NCBI GenBank assembly: GCA_937916515.1
Contig: CALFSX010000280.1
Coordinates: forward strand, 1-39,312
Length of the DNA stretch: 39,312 bases
Direction of reading: 5' to 3'
Source: an uncultured Planctomycetaceae bacterium
Lineage (GTDB): Bacteria > Planctomycetota > Planctomycetia > Planctomycetales > Planctomycetaceae
In this document: piece by piece, positions 35,111 through 39,312 of the stretch
How the letters are laid out: every line of letters starts with the position of its first letter
Numbering within the stretch: position 1 is the stretch's first letter
Made by a program: the position numbers and the translations under genes
Notes under the pieces: model-generated
What the model was told of the DNA's origin: nothing
Database searches by the model: none
The model's input: only the letters and a program-made list of their open reading frames with translations

Positions 35111-35968
35111 TCAAGCCATTGTGGCAACGCGTGAATGCAGGTCTTCTGAGAAAGCCAACGCAAATGCTTCGGAAGCCCCATCGCGTTCCGGAATCAGGTT
35201 TAGTTCCAACCGAAACGTTTTCTGACCTTGACCAGCGTCTTCCGTCAGCAGATGGCAGTGCAGTTCGCTTCGGTTAGCAATCGCCCTTCTTACCTGTTCG
35301 ATCCACGCGTTGTCGGTTGCTGTTGTTGACAGATCCAGCAGAGAAAGTCGTGAGGCCATGGAGACGTTCCGGGGCATCTGTTGAAGGCCGAACCATCGAA
35401 AGAACGCATTATTGGCCCACGTAATTCCGTAGTCAGCATTAACAATGGCGACACACTGTTGAGTGTTTTCGGCAAAGGCGGCCAGAGTATCTGCCACCTC
35501 CAGCCTGTCGCTCAAACTTGCGTTGTTCAGCTTGGCGATAGAACACTGAGCATTCAGCAACTCGCGAGTTCTGTTCAGCGTATCGTTAGCGCGATACCGC
35601 TGAATTCCGTATCGAACGGCTCTGGTCAAAACGGGAGCGACGTGTTCACTTTTCAGGATAAAGTCCTGAGCCCCCAGCGAGATGGCCTGATCGGCGATGT
35701 CCAGGTCTTCATTTCCGGTCAGCACGATAATCGGAATATCCAGCAGAGAAATCAGTGTCTTGACACCGTCAAGACCAGTACAGTCTGGAAGCCCCAGGTC
35801 CACGAGTATGACATCATAATCTGACTGAAAAATTCGACTGCACGCACCGGCGATTGTGGTGACTCGATCAACGGTAAATGCCGTATACGCATTTCCTCGA
35901 AAAGCACGTCGAACCTGCTCCGCATCGACATCGTCATCTTCAATAAGCAGCACGTTAAAGTTTTGCAT
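35111..35968 (-). CDS. Response regulator with receiver domain and PAS-like C-terminus
   Basis: This two-component protein has 285 aa. The CheY-like receiver covers about 1-125, with acidic pocket E10-D11-D12, phosphoacceptor D57 (VILVDLGLPD), T84 (VLTG) and K106 (FILKSEH). A helix (about 128-170) leads to a PAS-like domain (about 175-275: FAENTQQCVAIVNADYGITWANNAFFRWFGLQ). There is no DNA-binding or kinase output, so it may relay to a partner elsewhere. No histidine kinase is adjacent. Confidence 0.88.
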   Translation of the reverse strand: MQNFNVLLIEDDDVDAEQVRRAFRGNAYTAFTVDRVTTIAGACSRIFQSDYDVILVDLGLPDCTGLDGVKTLISLLDIPIIVLTGNEDLDIADQAISLGAQDFILKSEHVAPVLTRAVRYGIQRYRANDTLNRTRELLNAQCSIAKLNNASLSDRLEVADTLAAFAENTQQCVAIVNADYGITWANNAFFRWFGLQQMPRNVSMASRLSLLDLSTTATDNAWIEQVRRAIANRSELHCHLLTEDAGQGQKTFRLELNLIPERDGASEAFALAFSEDLHSRVATMA

Positions 35969-36232
35969 AGTGGCCCGGTTTCTGTTGGCGAGTCATCTGG
36001 CTGAATGTCTATAGCTACCAATCGTTGCAGTCGTCAGTCACTTGCTCACGAAGCCAAAGTTTAAGGCAAAAAGACAAGCAAGCTGTCATCAGTAACCCAC
36101 GATACATGTTGACGAAGCGTGACCACGGAGTTCTTCAGGAATTCCCCCAACCTATCTATTGCGTTATCGCATCGCACACTAGTTTTACCTGTCTGACCTT
36201 CCATCAGCTACAAATATCCGAATGCGCATCCT

Positions 36233-36514
36233 ATGACAGAACTCCAAAGAATTTTCCTGCAGTGGCCGGCGGCGATTCGACGTGTTGGAACAATCGTTAC
36301 TTCGTTTGGCGACAATATTCCTTTTAACGACTACATGGTGAACGGCAAATTGCTATTACTGCTAAGACCGACACCTGACGCACATGGTGTACGCCGCGTC
36401 ATCGTCAATATGGACAACGTGCTGGCTCTGAAATTTGAAGACGCAATCGACGCAGAACGATTTACAGTTATGGGCTTCCAACGGCCGGAAAACTGCGTTT
36501 CTGCGGGTGTCTAG
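36233..36514 (+). CDS. Small protein of unknown function
   Basis: The product is 93 aa: MTELQRIFLQWPAAIRRVGT at the start and FTVMGFQRPE near the end, with a compact hydrophobic core segment (GKLLLLLRPTPDAHGVRRVIVNM). There is no signal peptide, cysteine pair or known motif. The ATG at 36233 has no strong ribosome site. The balanced composition and lack of low complexity suggest a real gene rather than a shadow, since no other frame here is better. It is divergent from the response regulator gene. No function can be offered. Confidence 0.45.
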   Translation: MTELQRIFLQWPAAIRRVGTIVTSFGDNIPFNDYMVNGKLLLLLRPTPDAHGVRRVIVNMDNVLALKFEDAIDAERFTVMGFQRPENCVSAGV

Positions 36515-36609
36515 TCTCAGACGCGTTCTATGACGCCGCCCGAGACTGTTCGAATACATCGAACTGAGCATGCGGGATTCATAGTACGTTAACTTTTGAA
36601 AACTCACGT

Positions 36610-36631
36610 TTGACAAATTGTCACATGTCAA
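36610..36631. promoter_or_regulatory. Palindromic TTGACA-bearing site upstream of the HDOD gene
   Basis: ttgacaaattgtcacatgtcaa contains the palindrome TGACAA-A-TTGTCA and an outer TTGACA...TGTCAA pair. TTGACA could be a -35 hexamer with a weak tggaat -10 at 36632-36637. It lies about 140 bp before the HDOD start. It is a motif-only candidate for a promoter with an overlapping operator. Confidence 0.3.
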
Positions 36632-36768
36632 TGGAATTTCGAGCTGCGATTTACGCTGGAGTATTCGATCGCCGGTCTCGTACAGCTACAGGACGTTCCT
36701 GTGCAACATGCGACAACTCAACTTTTCACGCTCGTTAAGTTCCACAGATTGCACGGAGTAGAGCAGCA

Positions 36769-37731
36769 ATGAGTTCCTCGCTGAATGAACCATCAACAAC
36801 AAGCACGTTCAGCTGGTCCAGCTTGTGTGCTGACGCGTTATCGTCAGTAAGTGGCTGCAACATTTCTTCTGAAGTTCAAATCCCGACTTTCCCCGCTGCC
36901 TTGATGGAATTCATGAAAGCAGCGGAAGATCCGGATGTGGAGATTCGAAAACTTGGGAAGATTATCGAGTACGATCCCGGCCTGACTCTGGGGCTGCTAA
37001 AGTGTGTAAACGTTTGTACCTACGGAAGCCAAACGCGAGTGAGGACTGCCGCAGAAGCGCTTGTTCGTATGGGCCTGTCAGGGGCCAAAACGTACCTGAT
37101 GATCGTGGGCCTGCAAAGTTCCACGATGTCATTCGAATCGAAGCTGCTGAATCATCGCAACTTCTGGAACGAGTCGATGCAGAAAGCTTTGTTCGCTCGA
37201 CATGCCGCAGAACTGTTGAACACGGATACAGAATTCGCCTTTATGGGCGGCATGCTTCAGGACTATATTCTTCCCATTCTTACGAATCAGTATGACGCAG
37301 AATACCTTGAATACTTAAAACGCGATGCACGCGACGGTCGACCACTGCATGAGTGGGAACAGGAACGATTTGGCTGGAACCACGCATCGATTGGAGCCTA
37401 TGTTGCCAGCCAATGGCATCTTCCGGACGACTTGTTGTGCACAATCTTTCTGCATCACTTTATCGATCTGCCCCTGCAGGCGCCGGAAGTTGAGCTGTTC
37501 TCACTTTTCCCGGCAACGCTTGCTGCACTGCTTCCTGATCAATTGCGGCAGGTTCCGAACGGGCTGCAGCGACTTCTGCGAGCCGATCGCCAGTCTAAGG
37601 CCTTCGATCTGGATAGTCTCACTGAAAAAGTTGACGCTGAACTGGAAACAATCACGCAGGGACATGATCGCCCCGTGTGTTTGAAGCCAGCAGTCGATAC
37701 GGCTCGATCAACCATGGAATCGTCAGCATAG
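36769..37731 (+). CDS. HDOD domain protein
   Basis: This is a 320-aa protein built on an HDOD domain, a phosphodiesterase-like HD fold without the catalytic residues that is used in signalling. The domain runs from about 35 to 235: FPAALMEFMKAAEDPDVEIRKLGKIIEYDPGLTLGLLKCVN, AEALVRMGLSGAKTYLM, FMGGMLQDYILPIL and the partial HH/H pattern HLPDDLLCTIFLHHF. There is no GGDEF, EAL or receiver domain attached. A GGAG ribosome site lies about 10 nt before the ATG. It is likely a regulator of motility, biofilm or stress, but this cannot be narrowed. Confidence 0.85.
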   Translation: MSSSLNEPSTTSTFSWSSLCADALSSVSGCNISSEVQIPTFPAALMEFMKAAEDPDVEIRKLGKIIEYDPGLTLGLLKCVNVCTYGSQTRVRTAAEALVRMGLSGAKTYLMIVGLQSSTMSFESKLLNHRNFWNESMQKALFARHAAELLNTDTEFAFMGGMLQDYILPILTNQYDAEYLEYLKRDARDGRPLHEWEQERFGWNHASIGAYVASQWHLPDDLLCTIFLHHFIDLPLQAPEVELFSLFPATLAALLPDQLRQVPNGLQRLLRADRQSKAFDLDSLTEKVDAELETITQGHDRPVCLKPAVDTARSTMESSA

Positions 37732-37749
37732 GTTGCGGCAAAAGTGAAA

Positions 37750-37767
37750 CGCGGAAATGCTTCCGCG
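37750..37767 (+). terminator. Hairpin after the HDOD gene
   Basis: CGCGGAA-ATGC-TTCCGCG is a 7-bp GC-rich stem with a 4-nt loop, 18 nt after the HDOD stop codon, followed by CCCCTTTG. The U-tract is poor, so termination strength is doubtful. Confidence 0.45.
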
Positions 37768-38000
37768 CCCCTTTGCCATCGCGTCAGCAAACTTTGTGGC
37801 GTCGCCATTAATCGATTCCGCACGTCTCCCTAAACGGCCAGTCACCAGATGGCCCCCCCGCTGGCCCGCAACATCAGTGATCCTGGCTTAGATGCTCATG
37901 TGGCGTTGCGAGTTTGCCGGTAACTCTACCTGTGAGCTTCCGGCCTATGCTCAGAAGGTGAGTTTGCAATCTGCGATTCGATTGCCGATACGTCGCGTGG

Positions 38001-38030
38001 TAGCTTTGCCTGAACGATCCGGCAAAGCTA
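38001..38030. promoter_or_regulatory. Strong 10-bp hairpin upstream of mtdB
   Basis: TAGCTTTGCC (38001-38010) pairs perfectly with GGCAAAGCTA (38021-38030) over a 10-nt loop. It is 151 nt before the mtdB start. It may be a leader structure or the remnant of an upstream transcript end. The role is unknown. Confidence 0.35.
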
Positions 38031-38181
38031 AACTTCAGCTCGAAATGTGGCGAGAAACCCACTTTGCTCAGGGCCCGCGCAATTACGCTTGCAGCTGTGC
38101 GTGAGATCCCTGATATATGTCAATCTTAACGTTGAGGCGAACTCTCCGTCTCACAATTTCAATGCGGTAAGCCGGCAACTC

Positions 38182-39057
38182 ATGAAAACGATTCTTCTTC
38201 AGTTCGACACAGATTCACGTGCAAGTTCTTTTGACCGCGTTGTTGCGGTGGACGCTGGAGTTGAAGAACTGTTCAGCTATGCGGGAATCAACAAAGACAA
38301 CGTGACTGGGCTGGTTCACGGTGCCATCTTTACTCGCGGGCCCGCAAAGCTGAATAACACGGCAATCTTTGTTGGTGGAAGCAATGTCGGCGACGGGGAG
38401 ACGCTGATGAAGCACGTGCAAAATACGTTCTTTGGCCCTATGCGTGTTTCTGTCATGATGGATTCCAACGGTTGCAACACAACGGCAGCCGCCGCTGTTG
38501 TTGCCGCAAAATCGCATTTGCAGCTGAACGGCTGTTCTGCCGTGGTGCTTGGCGGAACCGGTCCGGTGGGGCAGCGAGTCGCTCAGTTGCTGGCCATGGA
38601 AGGCAGTGACGTGCTGTTGGTTTCCCGTTCAGAAGAGCGAGCTGAAACGGCGTGTGCGGCGATTCGAAGTAAGACGTCAACGGGCTCACTGACGCCTGCG
38701 GGAGCTTCCACAGAATCAGAATTCATGGAACTTTGCAGTGGCAGAAAACTGGTTGTCGCCGCCGGTGCTGCCGGGGTCTGCTTCCTTACCGAAGGCTCAC
38801 TGAACTCACTTCCAGACCTGGACGTCGCCATCGATCTGAACGCAGTTCCTCCGACGGGCCTGGCAGATGTTGGAGCAATGGACAAAGGAAAAGAACTGGC
38901 CGGCACAATCTGCTACGGAGCACTGGGCGTCGGCGGAACAAAAATGAAAGTTCACAAGCAGGCGATTGCTGGCCTATTCGAGTCGAACGATCGGGTATTC
39001 GACACCGAGGAAATCTACGCCCTGGCACTGCAGGTCGCGGGCCTAACCGACAAGTAA
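38182..39057 (+). CDS. mtdB: Methylene-tetrahydromethanopterin dehydrogenase
   Basis: MtdB oxidises methylene-tetrahydromethanopterin to methenyl-H4MPT with NAD(P)+ in C1 metabolism. The 291-aa product starts at the ATG 38182 (MKTILLQFDTDSRASSFD); a longer frame from 38047 adds a non-conserved leader. Visible parts are AVDAGVEELFSYAGI, HGAIFTRGPAKLNNTAIFVGGSNV, DSNGCNTTAAAAVVA and the dinucleotide fold VVLGGTGPVGQRVAQLL with LVSRSEERA, all typical of MtdA/MtdB. The H4MPT pathway is found in methylotrophs and planctomycetes. None of its other genes (fae, mch, ftr/fhc) is in the window. Confidence 0.88.
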   Translation: MKTILLQFDTDSRASSFDRVVAVDAGVEELFSYAGINKDNVTGLVHGAIFTRGPAKLNNTAIFVGGSNVGDGETLMKHVQNTFFGPMRVSVMMDSNGCNTTAAAAVVAAKSHLQLNGCSAVVLGGTGPVGQRVAQLLAMEGSDVLLVSRSEERAETACAAIRSKTSTGSLTPAGASTESEFMELCSGRKLVVAAGAAGVCFLTEGSLNSLPDLDVAIDLNAVPPTGLADVGAMDKGKELAGTICYGALGVGGTKMKVHKQAIAGLFESNDRVFDTEEIYALALQVAGLTDK

Positions 39058-39312
39058 TGCGTCACCGGCATTATCCAACGAACTGCTTGCCACGAAAAAT
39101 CCACTTATTGAAAGGACCTGCTGCTTAAGGCGGCAGGCAGCATTTCGGAGATGCCACGAATTGCATCGCTGCAGTAAAAGGCTACGAATTTTCCGGTCGT
39201 AGCAACGCGGACCTGGGGGGTCTTGCCACCTGTACGGTCGACTTATTGCAACAGACACCCACTAGCAGCGTGTCCGGATACCCGTTTCCCCCTGGATATC
39301 ATTGATGAAATG

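Larger units (their letters stand above)
37732..38181. other. Intergenic region upstream of mtdB
   Basis: These 450 bases hold a GC-rich hairpin soon after the HDOD stop (37750-37767) and a strong hairpin 152 bp before mtdB (38002-38029). An open frame overlapping the 5' side of mtdB has no ribosome site and is not supported. No other gene is evident. Confidence 0.5.

Noticed and set aside
37892-38104. 70-residue frame upstream of mtdB
   Set aside because: It contains the strong hairpin at 38001-38030 and lacks a ribosome site or homology-like features.
1-39312. CRISPR array or tRNA/rRNA gene
   Set aside because: No regularly spaced identical repeats with unique spacers were seen. The CAAGGG repeats are far apart and not array-like. 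No cloverleaf-type or rRNA sequence was recognised by eye, though a tRNA scan was not possible here.

Overview
The window looks like a chromosomal segment of a planctomycete (Planctomycetota). This is inferred from gene content. It has a DUF1501 protein, a PEP-CTERM secreted protein, a methylene-tetrahydromethanopterin dehydrogenase (mtdB), the futalosine menaquinone genes mqnE/mqnP, a DUF4832 protein, and an ABC-2 permease carrying a large repeat-rich soluble domain. Short palindromic repeats sit in several intergenic gaps. No rRNA, tRNA or CRISPR array was recognised, and no intact transposase gene is visible.

Layout. 1-2551: rsgA flanked by repeats; a 220-230 bp inverted repeat lies on either side of the gene. 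2552-5639: a phytanoyl-CoA dioxygenase-like gene and a membrane-anchored VWA/glutamine-amidotransferase-like protein. 5709-10996 (minus): a ClC channel with CBS domains, then an ABC ATPase and its permease. 11607-15379: a two-gene McrBC type IV restriction module in which McrB carries an N-terminal winged helix, two EVE-like (PUA-superfamily) domains and the GTPase. 15475-19687: a PEP-CTERM metalloprotease-like protein, a DUF4832 protein and a DUF1501 protein. 19887-25416: argD, an RsmC-like methyltransferase, mqnE and a UbiA prenyltransferase (probable mqnP), and a ThiF/MoeB-type E1-like enzyme. 25590-28071: a small lysine-rich protein, a pteridine-reductase-like SDR, a palindromic repeat element and a primary-type sigma factor. 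28104-30422: a GAF/AAA+/Fis regulator. 30699-31692: a glycosyltransferase truncated and joined out of frame to the tail of a polysaccharide flippase. 32029-39057: a ClpP-like protein, pckA, a response regulator, a small unknown protein, an HDOD protein and mtdB.

How the genes work together. Most are housekeeping or metabolic. mqnE and the UbiA gene form a tight pair for menaquinone. pckA and argD are central metabolism. mtdB belongs to the tetrahydromethanopterin C1 pathway. The ABC ATPase and permease overlap by 4 bp and form one exporter. mcrB and mcrC are 2 nt apart and form one defence unit inserted between otherwise ordinary genes.

The most noteworthy non-ordinary signals are: (i) two intergenic repeat families that occur together at three loci, one of them an almost perfectly symmetrical 186-bp element with 26-bp terminal inverted repeats; (ii) the McrBC module with tandem EVE-like domains and an inverted repeat upstream; (iii) the glycosyltransferase/flippase deletion scar; and (iv) a GAFTGA-loop variant in the enhancer-binding protein. 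No clearly new multi-gene system is evident. The repeat families are the least explained part of the window.
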